DNA of 64,000 nucleotides from Tretioscincus oriximinensis (lineage: Eukaryota > Chordata > Lepidosauria > Squamata > Gymnophthalmidae). Position numbers and translations under genes: made by a program. The stretch is from assembly GCA_022410635.1 (NCBI GenBank), contig JAJVDF010000001.1:14855187-14919186 (forward strand), read 5' to 3'. Numbering within the stretch: position 1 is the stretch's first letter; each line of letters starts with the position of its first letter. Of the stretch, positions 43,891-54,603 are shown one piece after another. The notes under the pieces are model-generated. The model did no database searches. It was not told where the DNA came from and was given only the letters and a program-made list of their open reading frames with translations.

Positions 43891-44194
43891 AAGTCTAAAG
43901 TGGCTCCAGTGTGGCATACACGTGCAGAATGGGAGGTTGCTTTTTTTTNAAAAAAAAACTCTTTTGGAAAAGTGGAAGGCTTGTCCTAAAGAGGAGAACA
44001 GGAAGGAATATAAATTCTGATAGAACATGTCATGGTGGCAATCAGGAAACATATCGTTAAGAACATCAAAACAAATAATTTCTTTAAATGTATCAAAAGG
44101 TTCCAATCAGGAAAACAGTTAAATCATTAAATGGCAATGGACAGAAAGGGATAATTAAAAAGTATGCCGATAGTGTAAGGAGGCTCCAGGTTGG

Positions 44195-44506
44195 AAAGAC
44201 NGACAGGGTTCCTCTAAATAATATTTTGCAGGGAGTCCGGTGAATGTCCAGAAGCAATTGATTGACTACTGTATGAGACAGAATGCTGAAAGAGGTGGGC
44301 TGTGGACTGATTAGGCAGGCTCTCCTAACCTTTATTTTCTTGCCTTTATTTTAATTCAGGAATATAGAGAGCATAAACATGCAGCTGAGCCTATCTTTTC
44401 AGGAAGTATGTAAAAAAATAGAGAGATAATCATATATTTTACTGAAGTAGCCACCCTGAGGCCTTCGGGTATGGAGCAGGGTATAAATATAAATAAATAA
44501 AATAAA
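44195..44506 (+). repeat. CR1-like 3' end followed by an L2-like tail
   Basis: 44195-44345 carries TTTTGCAGGGAGTCCGG and GACAGAATGCTGAAAGAGG. 44450-44506 carries CCACCCTGAGGCCTTCGGG and an AAATAAAT tail. Confidence 0.6.
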
Positions 44507-44989
44507 TGTGAGTGAATCACTGGAATCACATGGCATTCATTCAAGAGTTCTTGAGAAATCAAATGGAAATTGCTGAACTGTTAGCCAAAATATGTAATCT
44601 TTCTCAAAAATCCTTCTCTTGAAGGCTGTACTTGAAGGCTAGAGGATAGTATATGTCCTGATCATCAAAAGAGGTTTTCAGGGGTGATTCAGAAAATTCC
44701 AGACTAGTCACCATAATTTAAAAATAAAATTACTGTGCACATAGATAAGTAAGCATTGCTTAAAACCAGCATGACTTCTGCAAAGGTAAACCGTGCCTTA
44801 TTACTCATTAAAATCCTTTGATGATAATAAACATATGGATAAAGATGACCCAGTTTATATTATCTGGACTTTCAGAAATCTTTTGACAAAGTTTCTCGTC
44901 ATAAGAATTGTGAAATAAGAGGACAGGTCTTCTTCTGAATTGGTAACTAGCTAAGTGATAATCAGAAGCTACAGCTGCTGCCTGGAACG

Positions 44990-45447
44990 ATTGAGTAGAC
45001 ACATATCACAACATTCTTGAAAGAGCTGCAGTGGCTGCCAATTTGCTATCAAGCCCAGTTCATTAACTCTAATATATGAGGCCCTAAATAACTTGAGCCC
45101 CAAATAACTAAGAAATGCCTTTTCCCATATCTGCCTGTGCCTTAAAATCTGCAGAAAAGGCCTTCCTGACCACCACCTCTCTTAGTGGCAAAGAAAGTGG
45201 GAACCCAGGATAGGGTGTCCTCCATGGCAGTCCCCAAGCTATGGATCACCCTCCATATAAAGGTGCATCAATCACCATATCTATATGCATTCAGAAAACC
45301 CTTGAANATGCACCTGGACTTTGGCTGAAAAAAACTACTCTCCTCTACTTTTGGATATCATTGTTTTAATACATTAATCTGTTTTTTATTGTTAACTGCC
45401 CTGAGACCTTTGGTTACTGTAGGGCACTGTAGAAATGTAAATAAATA
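44990..45447 (+). mobile_element. L2-like LINE 3' end, second copy
   Basis: CTTGAAAGAGCTGCAGTGGC, TGGCTGCCAATTTGCTATC and CCTTTTCCCATATCTGCCTG parallel the copy at 43205, ending in GCCCTGAGACCTTTGGTTAC and AAAT repeats. Confidence 0.75.
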
Positions 45448-45565
45448 TCTGCACAAAAATCCCAACCCAGCTGAAGTGGTGTGGGTGCAAGAAAGACTCT
45501 TAGTAATGGCACTTGCTTTCAAGTTTTAGGTAAAAACCTGTTCATGTACCTCAGACAAAAAAAAA

Positions 45566-45803
45566 TACAGGGTGCTTCAAAAAATGTATACACACTTTGA
45601 ACTTCCATAGAAAATTTATTTACTTTCTACAAAGTTAAATTTCAGGATTTCCCGATTTGAACAGTATTAACATTTGTTATTTACGTTTTATTTACATTGG
45701 ACTTTAAGCTTTCTAATTTCCTGAAATTTAACTTTGTAGAACAGTAAATAAATTTTCTATGGAAGTTCAAAGTGTGTATACATTTTTTGAAGCACCCTGT
45801 ATA
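45566..45803. mobile_element. Mariner-like MITE (ACAGGGTGCTTC ends), copy 1
   Basis: TACAGGGTGCTTCAAAAAAT at the left and TTTTGAAGCACCCTGTATA at the right. TATACACACTTTGAACTTCC / GGAAGTTCAAAGTGTGTATA extends the inverted arms to about 45 bp. TA flanks. Another copy is at 48639. Confidence 0.85.
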
Positions 45804-45814
45804 AAGGTGGATAA

Positions 45815-46140
45815 TGCAAGAGCCCATCTAGTCCAACATCCTGTCTTACACAGTTGCCACCAAATGCTTTGGAGTGTATAAACCAGAAAATGAAAGTGAA
45901 ACCTACACCTGTTTTTGANTCCCTTCATGGCCTTTAGAGGCTTAGTTGTGCCTAAACATGCATTTAGTAAGCCTGTAAATTACCTTTGTCCAGAAGAACA
46001 TAAAAATAACCCTTCTAATCCAGCATCCTGCCTCGTAGCAACCTGTGCACCGATTAATTCTGAGCATTTAAAACAGAAAGCCTTCTTTTGCTCTCAGGCC
46101 CATGAAATGGACATTTAGAAACATCCTGTCTCTCATGTTT
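45815..46140 (-). repeat. CR1-like LINE 3' fragments
   Basis: GAGCCCATCTAGTCCAACAT and AAGAACATAAAAATAACCC with CTAATCCAGCATCCTGCC are two reversed 3'-end pieces. Confidence 0.5.
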
Positions 46141-46224
46141 GGAGGTAGTACATAGATTACTTTGTTTCAGTTTCTTTTACTGTGTACTTTACTGTGACTG
46201 CTTCTAATAGTTGGGTCCCACACC

Positions 46225-46840
46225 CAGCTTTCTGTAGGCAGAAAAAATATTTCCTGTGGACAGGAATGGGCGCAGGTTGACTACCTCCCTCTCAAGGCTA
46301 TCTGCGGTATAGGCAAGGAGCTATAGTCCACAGGGCAGAATTTGACCACTGCTCATACTACACTTCCCAGCACAACAGCAGCTGACTCAGGAACTGTATA
46401 AGAATCTCATGCAGACTCCAAGATAATACATCCTTGCACATAATCCAAGATCACGCGCAGGGGTACACGAGAAAATCCCCTTCACCCAGCCATTTTAGCA
46501 GAAGTGACATCATTTTAGCAGAAGTGATATCACTTCCGGTATTTGCTTCTGGGTAAATGGCACTCAGTGTGGCATCACTTCCTGTAGCGCCTAAGAAGGG
46601 CTGCTTGAGATTTTTTGACTCCCTGCCCGATATTTGGCTTCCATCATTAAACAACAGCTCTATTTCACTTTTTTCACATTCGGGCTGCTGCTGGGCATCA
46701 AAGCTTTTTTAATAAGCATTTGCCATTGTGAAAAAACATTATAGAAAAGTAGGCAGAAGTTGAGAAACAGGAACCTGGGAGTTAGTTATTGTTAACATCT
46801 GGCACCCTGTCTATATATTTTTATTCATTTTGGTTATTGG
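46225..46840 (+). repeat. ZNF143-motif repeat, copy 3, with an internal insertion
   Basis: TTTCCTGTGGACAGGAATGG, CGCAGGTTGACTACCTCCC, GCTATAGTCCACAGGGCAGA, CATACTACACTTCCCAGCAC and, after an inserted stretch (about 46400-46650), TTCGGGCTGCTGCTGGGCA and TTTTTTAATAAGCATTTGCC. The order matches the copies at 31500 and 37715. Confidence 0.55.
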
Positions 46841-47434
46841 GCAGCTATATAAATTAAGAGCAGTAGTAATATGTGTATATATTAAATCTCTTAACCAATA
46901 ATCAGAAGTTTCCTGGATATCTTACAGCATAAAATACACAGGGACTATGACAAGACTATTTTCAGGAATGTAAATCCTGGGTGAACAGATACATTTTAGT
47001 TACATGGCAAAATCATATAAAGCTGATAACCTGGTGTACTTCTTCTGGAAGGCTATTCCAAAACCACAGAGCTGCTATGTCATAGCCCTTCACATTTCAA
47101 AGAAAGTTTAATGAGTTGTTGCAGGGATACAGTTCCCAGTAAGACCAAAGTTTTTTCCAAAGTTTTAAAAATACATTCTAGAGTATTAAAAGTTTGCTTT
47201 TTAGTAGAAATATACAGTAAAAATAATTTAAAAAATAGGTTTACCTTGGAGAAATTTAGTTGAGCTGTACGATTGCATTGTACTATGTACTGTGTCTTAT
47301 TTTGGTTTCTCTTTTGGTATACTTATATAATATGACTACCGGGTAGACAAAACAGTTTCACTTTATTCTGGTTCCTAATCAGTTTCACTTTCTGCTTCTT
47401 CAGTTATGCTTGATGAAAGCTAAGAATATGTTTC

Positions 47435-47545
47435 TTTCTCCCTTTTTGCAGTAAGCTTTATTTTGGGTTACTGTACATTTTAGAACAAGGGCTTGCACAT
47501 CCACTGCTAGTGTAGGCTATGGCAGCCCCCAAATGGTAACAACCT
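47435..47545. mobile_element. MITE with CACTGAGC-type ends, copy e (partial)
   Basis: AGTAAGCTTTATTTTGGGTT and GTGTAGGCTATGGCAGCCCC match the left two thirds of the copy at 11168. Confidence 0.45.
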
Positions 47546-47824
47546 CCTGCTTTAAACTATACTTTCATTTGGATAGCATATTCCGTTTAAAATAATGTCT
47601 AGTAAAGATCCTTTGTTCTTTTGTATGAAATAGAAGCAAATAAAAATTGATATTGAATTATTTTTGGGAAGAATCTAAACATGAAACTTTAGTGACATGT
47701 TGCAAAGTGAGACACCCAAAGTTTGTTCCAGTTTTAGTTGATTGTTTTCATGCAGTATAACATTCCTAAGCTGTTATACCTAGTCTCCATTGCTTCTAGA
47801 ATTGATAACTAAATATTACCTTTA

Positions 47825-47975
47825 GAGATGTGTGCAAGCTATTGAGAACTGATGAAGGTTTTGCCTTCATCTTCTGCTAGATGTGCCTTGAAGCTAGAGA
47901 ATAGATCACTGGATGAGATAGAATTGGGGGATTAAATGAGCTCAACCAGGGCTTCCCTTAGGTTCTTGGGGGATC
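47825..47975 (+). repeat. CR1-like LINE 3' end
   Basis: CAAGCTATTGAGAACTGATG, GCCTTCATCTTCTGCTAGAT and GATCACTGGATGAGATAG, with the usual spacing. Confidence 0.55.
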
Positions 47976-48638
47976 TAATTCATGGAGGACACCTGAAGAC
48001 CATAAAAACTATTTTAACTTCTTGGGTGACTTCTTGCAGAATGTGATTACTTCACAGAATAAGAACTTTAATTTATTTAAAGCATATATATGTCACAGGA
48101 TTAAAACGACTTTGGAAATCCTAGAAAACTTACAGCTTTTGGTTTTTTAGCTATTGGTTTTTGCGTTTAATACTATTTTCTAAAATGTTACAACCAAGAA
48201 AAGAAATATATAATTTAAGATGTTGCAGTGGATAGAACAAAAAAAAAGGGAACTTAAGAGAAATAAAGAAATTACCACAGACCTTAGCTTCTAAAGTAGC
48301 ATTAAACAAATAGTCTGTGAGTTAAAATATATGAATGGGGGATAATGAGTTAAAAAGCAATTAAGATAGACCTAAGGTCAGAATTAGAAGCCAGCTGTCT
48401 CTCATAATGCAAGACCACAATAAAACAAAACTCCATAATAAGCTACTAAAATACTGATAAGATAACTGCAGGAGCTGAGTGAAAGGCATCATTTAGCAAG
48501 TAAAAACAAGATAAAGGTTGTCACATGTGGTTGGTTGACTCCTTCCATATATAGATAATAACTGGCATGCATGACATTGTTATTGAGTGTGAGCTTTCTT
48601 GAAGTGTAATTGGCTTCAGTGTAAAATTACTGCCGTTA

Positions 48639-48869
48639 TACAGGGTGCTTCAAAAAAATGTATACACACTGTGAACTTCCATAGAACAGTTATTTACTGT
48701 TCTACTGTTCTACAAAGTTAAATTACTATTCGATTATGCTGCCACCTGGTGAAGAAATATGACATTAGCCTCGTAGAGCGGGAAATCCTGAAATTTAACT
48801 TTGTAGAACAGCAAATAAATTTTCTATGGAAGTTCAAAGTGTGTATACATTTTTTTGGAGCGCCCTGTA
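48639..48869. mobile_element. Mariner-like MITE (ACAGGGTGCTTC ends), copy 2
   Basis: TACAGGGTGCTTCAAAAAAA and TTTTTTTGGAGCGCCCTGTA ends with TA flanks, and the same inner arms as 45566. The centre differs (CTATTCGATTATGCTGCCAC), so the copies may be deletion derivatives of a larger element. Confidence 0.85.
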
Positions 48870-50404
48870 TGAGGATCGTTATTTCAAGGACCAGTTCCTA
48901 GTCACTGAATGTTTGCCTGACTTGTATTTGTTACCTTAGGTCCTTCCTATAATGTTTGCTTTCCACATTTTGATTAGCCAGGATGTTTGTTGGGGACAAA
49001 TCTCTGAGAATTTAGTTAGAAACATAGATCTTAATTTGTGCTAGGTCCTAAAACATGGAATTATCTCAATAATATATACAGTTGAAATCCTGGCATCCTG
49101 GAAAATCAAACTTCAACCTAGCTTTTCCAAAATAGTTGGGTGCTTGCTCCAGAATTCATTTTGTAGAAAATGGATACCATGTAAATGTGGGATAAAAAAC
49201 TAGGGACAAAAATGGCCTCTGTGCAATTGAGGAAAGGATGTCACTTGTACACGTCTAGGTATCTCGCACAATTGAAATACCTGGAAGTACCACTGTGACA
49301 TCAGAGGTGTAAGTACCCAGACAGGTAAAGCTCCAGGCTTGGTCCATGATATTGCCTTGCCATTTAATAGGATCCCACTTCTTCCTTTCATCATCTTGAG
49401 GTAGTTTTGATTAACAGAATGTGGTTTTTTCTTTAGTCCCTAGTAACAGCTTTGTATTGATCCTTTAAAACAAAACAAAACAATTGTATTTGATATCCCT
49501 GCTTTCATCAAGACATTGCTTACTTAATCTACTGCACCTGGATATTCCAGAATAAAGTACTCTATGGATTGCTCTGTTCTGACATATTCAGCTAGAGAGG
49601 AATGAACAATGACATTTGGATGCAGCTACTATTAGCTCTGATAATCAAATGCAAGTATATAACAAGATATGTTATTTTGATACCGTTGTCTGTATTTTTT
49701 AAAATGGGAAATGTTTTGGGTATGTTGGGGTGGGGGCTTTTTTCCTGGCAACAATTTAAGGCCTTCATCTGCTCTTACTAGGTGTGTCTGCTATGCCTCA
49801 TTTTTAAAACCTGGTTTGGGAAGGAAGGGGAGAAAGCTTTTATTATTGTAATGTGTTTCTTTGTCACTGGGTGGAAAAGCTTCAGTAGTATTACAGGATT
49901 TTTTCTTTGTAAGATAAGAACTGTTTTGTTGGTTTGATGGGTTTAAATATTTATTATTAATATTTATTGTACAATTATCTTTTATGTAATGAGACTTCAT
50001 TTAAGACAGAATACAAATGTGAGGAATTAAAAACTATCACAGTGCCATTCAAAAATTCAATGGAAAGCCTCTAAACAAAGGATGAACTTTATTTCTTATT
50101 TGATATAAAAACAAACAGAATGTGACTTTTTGTTGAGAGAAGTAAGAATTGCTATTTTGAAATCAGCTCCTTTCCGTTTAAGGAACTGGATGTTAATCAG
50201 TTTTAGTTTCATTTTGTTCAGCTGTTGCATGTCAGAGGCTTAGACCTTTGAACATGGCTAGACTTTATTTAAATTCACCCTTTACTGTGTAAGTACAGGC
50301 AATGCTGAACAAGTAACATCATCCTTTTCAGTGATATGGGTTAAGGTGAAATCAGATACTGATCTATCCTGGGGTGTTTTTATGCCCATTATTTCAGAGG
50401 AGCA

Positions 50405-50900
50405 TAAGAATTTCAAGGAGTCGTGCTGGTTAGTTTACAACGAAAACTAATTCAGCATCTCATCTCAAACAGTGGTCCATCAATTGGGATGCCCCTGGAT
50501 TCCACTCTAACATTTGGCATTCATATAGGAGGGGGGCAGGAGCACCTATTTACCTTTCTGGACAGTAATCAATGCTCTGATAACTTCAAGATTGGATTAT
50601 TTTAATGTGCTCTATATGGGACTGCCTTTACATAGTTTGAAAACTGTACCTAGTGCAGAATGCAGTTACTAACGGTTATAGTGGCCAGATGCACATCACA
50701 CTGGTCTTAAAATAAGTGCACTGGCTAACAAATTTCTAACCAAGGGATCATGCCTCCTTCCATTTATACCTGTCAACCTGCTAAAAATTTCCAGTGAAGC
50801 CCTCTTTATTCAGTATTTAAAAGGCTGTGGGAACATGGGAGGGGTCTTCTTGGTGATAGCCCCCAGGTTATGAGATAGGTTCCCCTCTGAGGTTATCAGG
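50405..50900 (+). repeat. Degraded CR1/L2-like LINE 3' fragments
   Basis: 50560-50680 translates to an L2-like LINE piece (GGATTATTTTAATGTGCTCT, TATGGGACTGCC), followed by CACACTGGTCTTAAAATAAG and GGGAGGGGTCTTCTTGGTGA, which parallel 43400-43660. Confidence 0.55.
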
Positions 50901-50915
50901 CATATATACTATACT

Positions 50916-51169
50916 CAGTGCTTTTTTTCTAGAAAAAAAGGTGACGGTACTCACCATCACCTAACGCTGCCCCCCGTCCTCCCGCCACCGCCACTAGCGC
51001 CCCATGCCCACGCCAACGCCGTCCGCCGCCACCGCTAACACCGTCCGCCGCCGCTAACGCCGCCACAGCCCCCGCTGCTAACACCCGCCGCTGCTAACGC
51101 CACCCCCCCTTGCCTAAATAAAAGGTGACGGTACTGCATACCGTTACATACCGTCACAAAAAAGCCCTG
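50916..51169. mobile_element. hAT-like transposon, GC-rich interior, perfect 8-bp target duplication
   Basis: Begins CAGTGCTTTTTTTCTAG and ends GTCACAAAAAAGCCCTG. It is flanked on both sides by ACTATACT (50908-50915 and 51170-51177). Eight-base duplications and CAG-type ends fit the hAT superfamily. The interior is built from CGCCGCCACC-rich repeats and AAATAAAAGGTGACGGTACT units. Confidence 0.88.
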
Positions 51170-51171
51170 AC

Positions 51172-51208
51172 TATACTGCTCAAAACAATTAAGGGAACAC
51201 TTTAACAC
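51172..51208. mobile_element. Mariner-like MITE, left half only
   Basis: TATACTGCTCAAAACAATTA and GGGAACACTTTAACAC match the left arm of the family. The right arm is absent and is replaced by the palindrome that starts at 51209. Confidence 0.75.
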
Positions 51209-51368
51209 ACAATGATAATGCCTACAGGGGAAAAGATGGTATTCATTTAGTTGAAAAACAGGATGAACAGACATATACTGTATATATATATATATACAGT
51301 ATATGTCTGTTCATCCTGTTTTTCAACTGAATGAATACCATCTTTTCCCCTGTAGGCATTATCATTGT
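51209..51368. repeat. 160-bp near-perfect palindrome with AT core
   Basis: The left arm begins ACAATGATAATGCCTACAGG and the right arm ends CCTGTAGGCATTATCATTGT. Arms are about 80 bp with a single mismatch seen (ATTCATTTAG versus ATTCATTCAG). The centre is TATACTGTATATATATATAT, a TA repeat. Confidence 0.85.
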
Positions 51369-51894
51369 TTTTAGCCACTCTATTTTAACGACTTTTATAA
51401 TTATATATTGTGATCCTTATACCCTTGGTATAGGACAGTAGCACTCAGTAACAAAAATCTATAGCGGATGTGCACATTCATCCTCCTCCTAATAATAATC
51501 TTTTATCATCAGTAGCTTTCATTTGGGTGCTGGACAGTCGCAAACCAAACCATAGTTGTACCTATAAAGTTACTTATGTTTGTCTTCCATTCCATAGACC
51601 CCTTCCACCTTCACCCCCATCTTTATTATTCTCTTGCCTATAGTAATGACAACAGTAGAACAGCTGTAATTTTGATTAGCACGTTACACAGTTTGGGGAT
51701 TATATTCATTGGCACTTGGCCTTTTTTAAATAATGTAAAGAAATTCTCCAAATTTCAAAGACAGAAGGGGCATTCTTATGACTAAGGTGTGCATCTCTCT
51801 TATTTCATGGTGGACAAGCCTTTACATTATTTCTATCTCTTGGTGTCTCTATATGTTACATATTTATATTTGTTTGCATTTTTATCTTTCTCTC

Positions 51895-52106
51895 TAACCT
51901 AGGCTGACCAGATTTTCTGAGGCCCAAACTGGGGTAATTAATATTCATGCTAATTTGCATATTCATGAATATGCAAATCATACACCAAAATGCATATCCC
52001 TCTGAAACCCCCACTTGAGAAATCTGTGAAGCATGTGAGAATTTTTTGAGGTGTGTGGTATTTTTTTAAAGTGTATGAGAAATTTGCATTTTAATTTTGT
52101 TTTTAC
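51895..52106. mobile_element. DNA-transposon fragment, left part
   Basis: AGGCTGACCAGATTTTCTGA and TATTCATGCTAATTTGCATA / ATTCATGAATATGCAAAT inner palindromes. The hAT-like element at 52107 splits it. The continuation at 52590-52760 repeats the TGAAGTGTGTGAGAAC blocks. Confidence 0.5.
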
Positions 52107-52589
52107 CAGTGCTTTTTTTCCAGAACAAAAGGTGCCGGAACTAACACCGGCGGCCAACGCCGCAGTACCGGCACCTTTTATTTAGGCGGGGGGTGGGNGG
52201 GAGAGCGGAGGCGGCCGCCGCTCATTCCTGCGCCCCCNCCCCCCGCCACTGCCGCTGCCGCCCCCGCCCCCGCTANCTCCGCCCCCCCGCCTANATAAAA
52301 GGTGCCGGTACTGCGGCGTTGGCCACCGGCGAGGGGGGCGTGGCCACGCCCCCGCCGCCCCCGGCTAAATAAAAGGTGCCGCCTAAATAAAATAATGCCA
52401 CGCCCACCTCGCCGGCGGCTAACGCAGCAGTACCGGCACCTTTTATTTAGGCGGGGGGGAGAGAGTGGAGGCGGCCGCCGCTGCCGCTCATTCCCGCCCC
52501 CCCGTGCGAGCCCCGCAAGCCCCCCCCCCGCGCGCCCCCCGCCTAAATAAAAGGTGCCGGAACTGCGTTCCGTCACAAAAAAAGCCCTG
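52107..52589. mobile_element. hAT-like transposon, expanded GC-rich interior, perfect 8-bp target duplication
   Basis: Begins CAGTGCTTTTTTTCCAG and ends CGTCACAAAAAAAGCCCTG, with flanks GTTTTTAC on both sides (52099-52106 and 52590-52597). The interior repeats GGTGCCGG and its complement, and CCTAAATAAAAGGTGCCG in both orientations around CGGGGGG-type tracts. Same family as 50916 but nearly twice as long, with extra inverted units. Confidence 0.9.
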
Positions 52590-52967
52590 GTTTTTACTGA
52601 GGGAAGGGTGCTTTCAGTAGCTGACCCCAGTTGCCAGAGGCCCCTAGTGGTGGTGCAGTGAATTTATTTATTTTTTAAAATTTGAAGTGTGTGAGAACTT
52701 TTTGAAGTGCGTGGGAAGTTTGCATATTTTTTTTATTTTTTACTGAGGGGAGGAGATTAGCAGCTGATTAGTCCCAGGCTCACAATAGCACACCCCTTGC
52801 CTTTTCAATAGCACATGTGCACAATGAGCACTTCATGACATTAGGCAGCCCCCAAACTAGGAATTTGTTCATAGATTTTTTTTAAACTATAGTCCGGCCC
52901 TCCGACGGTCTGAGGAACAGTGAACTGACCCCCTGTTTAAAAAGTTTGAGGATCCCTGATCTAGATT
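52590..52967. other. Right part of the split transposon and unassigned sequence
   Basis: 52598-52760 continues the element interrupted at 52106 (TAGCTGACCCCAGTTGCCAG, TTGAAGTGTGTGAGAAC). GGCCCTCCGACGGTCTGAGG near 52893 is part of an older interspersed repeat. No gene. Confidence 0.4.
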
Positions 52968-53183
52968 TAGCTGACTAGATGACCCTTTTTGGGGGTGGGT
53001 GGGTTTGAAAACCTGGTTTTTGGGTGCCTCCCAGTTTTTTCTGAGGAAAACGTTTTCAAAAAATGATTTTTTTCTTTTTTTTCTTTTTTCTTTTTTTTTT
53101 CCTCAGAAAAAAACCAGGAGGCACCCCAAAAATGTGTTTTCAAAACCCACCCACCCCCCAAAAGGGGTCATCTGGTCAGCCTA
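52968..53183. mobile_element. Inverted-repeat DNA transposon (GACCAGATGACCC family), copy 2 with target duplication
   Basis: Left end TAGCTGACTAGATGACCC is mirrored by GGGTCATCTGGTCAGCCTA. It is flanked by ATCTAGATT on both sides (52959-52967 and 53184-53192), a duplication of 8 or 9 bp, hAT-like. Inner arms GAAAACCTGGTTTTTGGGTG / CACCCCAAAAATGTGTTTTC are also mirrored. Confidence 0.85.
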
Positions 53184-53192
53184 ATCTAGATT

Positions 53193-54070
53193 GTCTTCAC
53201 ACATTAAGACACTTTTGTCTTAGTCATCATTTGTTTTTTTGGTAGCCAACTCTCACTATTTATGTTAATAAATTGCCCTCCTTTGATATTGGACTCTTGA
53301 CAGTTGGGCCTAGTTTGTGTCACCATGGTGATAGGCAGGCTGGAAGTTGTGTAGGTGAGCTGGTGAAGGAAAGGAGAAAAACGATGTGTCATGTTATCGC
53401 TTTGTTTTCTGTGAAGTATGTAATCTAGGACTAGGAATTAGTTGAATAAAGCAAATTTCTGAAGGCATGATGCAATTGAAGCACGGGGTCCAAAATTATA
53501 TAAAAACTAAGGTAGCTTGTGTTGAAAAATTTTCAATGAAAACCCTTTCTTCACTGGGTCTTATCCTGGGATGTATCATCCATGTGCTATTTTAGGTCGA
53601 ATCAACTTGGGCCACAGATGCCTGAGTCTGACGCCTTTTGAAAATCTATGCCAGATTAAAGCTCAGTGGAACAAAGCCATATAACTTGCTTCTTTAATGG
53701 AAAAGCTCTGGACTCACAGCTGGGCTTTCATATTGGTAGCATTCTCCCTTCCTCTGCTTATTCAAAACCTATTCTTGTGCAGGGATTTCTGTTTTTATTC
53801 AGTTTTTATTGCTGTTTTTATTCAGTTTTTACTCTTGTTTTTAATCTGTGTAAACGCATTGGGATTTCTTGATGGAAAGCAGTTTAGAAATGTCTAAAAT
53901 ATATGTATAATAATAATAATAATATATAAATTGGTACATTTTCATTTCTTCTAGGTTATAATTTACATTATTGAGGTAATGAAAAAAAGAAATGGGAACA
54001 TATTTTGAAACATTTTATATATTAAATTTAATCAATGAATTGATTTTAACATAGAACAAAATGGCTTGAG
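53193..54070. other. TASOR2 intron 1: MITE and LINE tail
   Basis: 53540-53690 is MITE copy f (AACCCTTTCTTCACTGGG, ATTAAAGCTCAGTGG). 53730-53920 is a LINE-like 3' tail (GATGGAAAGCAGTTTAGAAA and an ATA/ATT repeat). The rest is unassigned. Confidence 0.4.
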
Positions 54071-54595
54071 CAGTGCCGGATCTTGGGCAGGGGCTAGAAG
54101 GGCTAAAGCCTTCGGCAGCTGCTTGGTTGCCGTTTATTAAGGGCGGCAAATTGCCGGCCGTTTAAATTTAAATTTCTCCCAGTTGTGTCTACTGGGCATG
54201 TCCCAGCAGCAGCAGACAGGTACTGCACATGTTCCAGACACCACCACGAGCCACCGCTGCCATGCACCATTGTATTGTTGCTCTGCTGCTCTGCATATGC
54301 TGCCACCTGTCTGTCTGTGTGCTGCTTTGCCTGTCTGCCCCGGGCTGCTATCGCAGCTCCTGCATAGGCAGCTGAGACTGGGAGACAGAGAGCATAAGGC
54401 AAATGATGTCACTTCCGTAATCTGCTTCCGGGAATGGCACCCGGAGTGACATTACTCCCTGTCCTGCACTTGGAAATGACATCACTTCCTGCCCTGCCCC
54501 AGAAATGACATCACTTCCTATCCCGCCTAGAAGTGTTTGGGGGGCGTAAAGGTTTTTGCAGCCCAGGGGCAGCACATACCCCAAATCAAGCCCTG
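54071..54595. mobile_element. hAT-like transposon, perfect 8-bp target duplication
   Basis: Begins CAGTGCCGGATCTTGGGC and ends CCCCAAATCAAGCCCTG, so the ends are imperfectly inverted (CAGTGCCGGAT / CAGGGCTTGAT). Flanks GGCTTGAG are identical (54063-54070 and 54596-54603). The interior has repeated ATGACATCACTTCCTG-type blocks that also occur at 46490-46600. No transposase frame. Confidence 0.9.
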
Positions 54596-54603
54596 GGCTT
54601 GAG

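Larger units (their letters stand above)
42300..45000 (+). mobile_element. Degenerate CR1 LINE (endonuclease to reverse transcriptase), interrupted
   Basis: Frameshifted and stop-containing translation shows CR1 ORF2 landmarks in order: an endonuclease region (42380-42790, with a VLSNAQTLLKDV block), a linker region (43900-44190), and a reverse-transcriptase region (44640-44990, with GFCKGK-like and DKDDPVYII blocks). A SINE (42946-43210), an L2-like end (43205-43890) and CR1/L2 tails (44195-44506) interrupt it. It is dead: many stops and frameshifts. Confidence 0.6.

Noticed and set aside
49251..49310. Possible TASOR2 exon between CGTCTAG and GTGTAAGT
   Set aside because: One frame is open for 17 codons, but the acceptor has a poor pyrimidine tract, the donor is shifted, and the peptide matches nothing in TASOR-family proteins that I know.
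50930..51120. CCGCC-rich stretch as a CpG island or promoter
   Set aside because: It lies entirely inside a hAT-like element with perfect target duplications and is repeat-derived.
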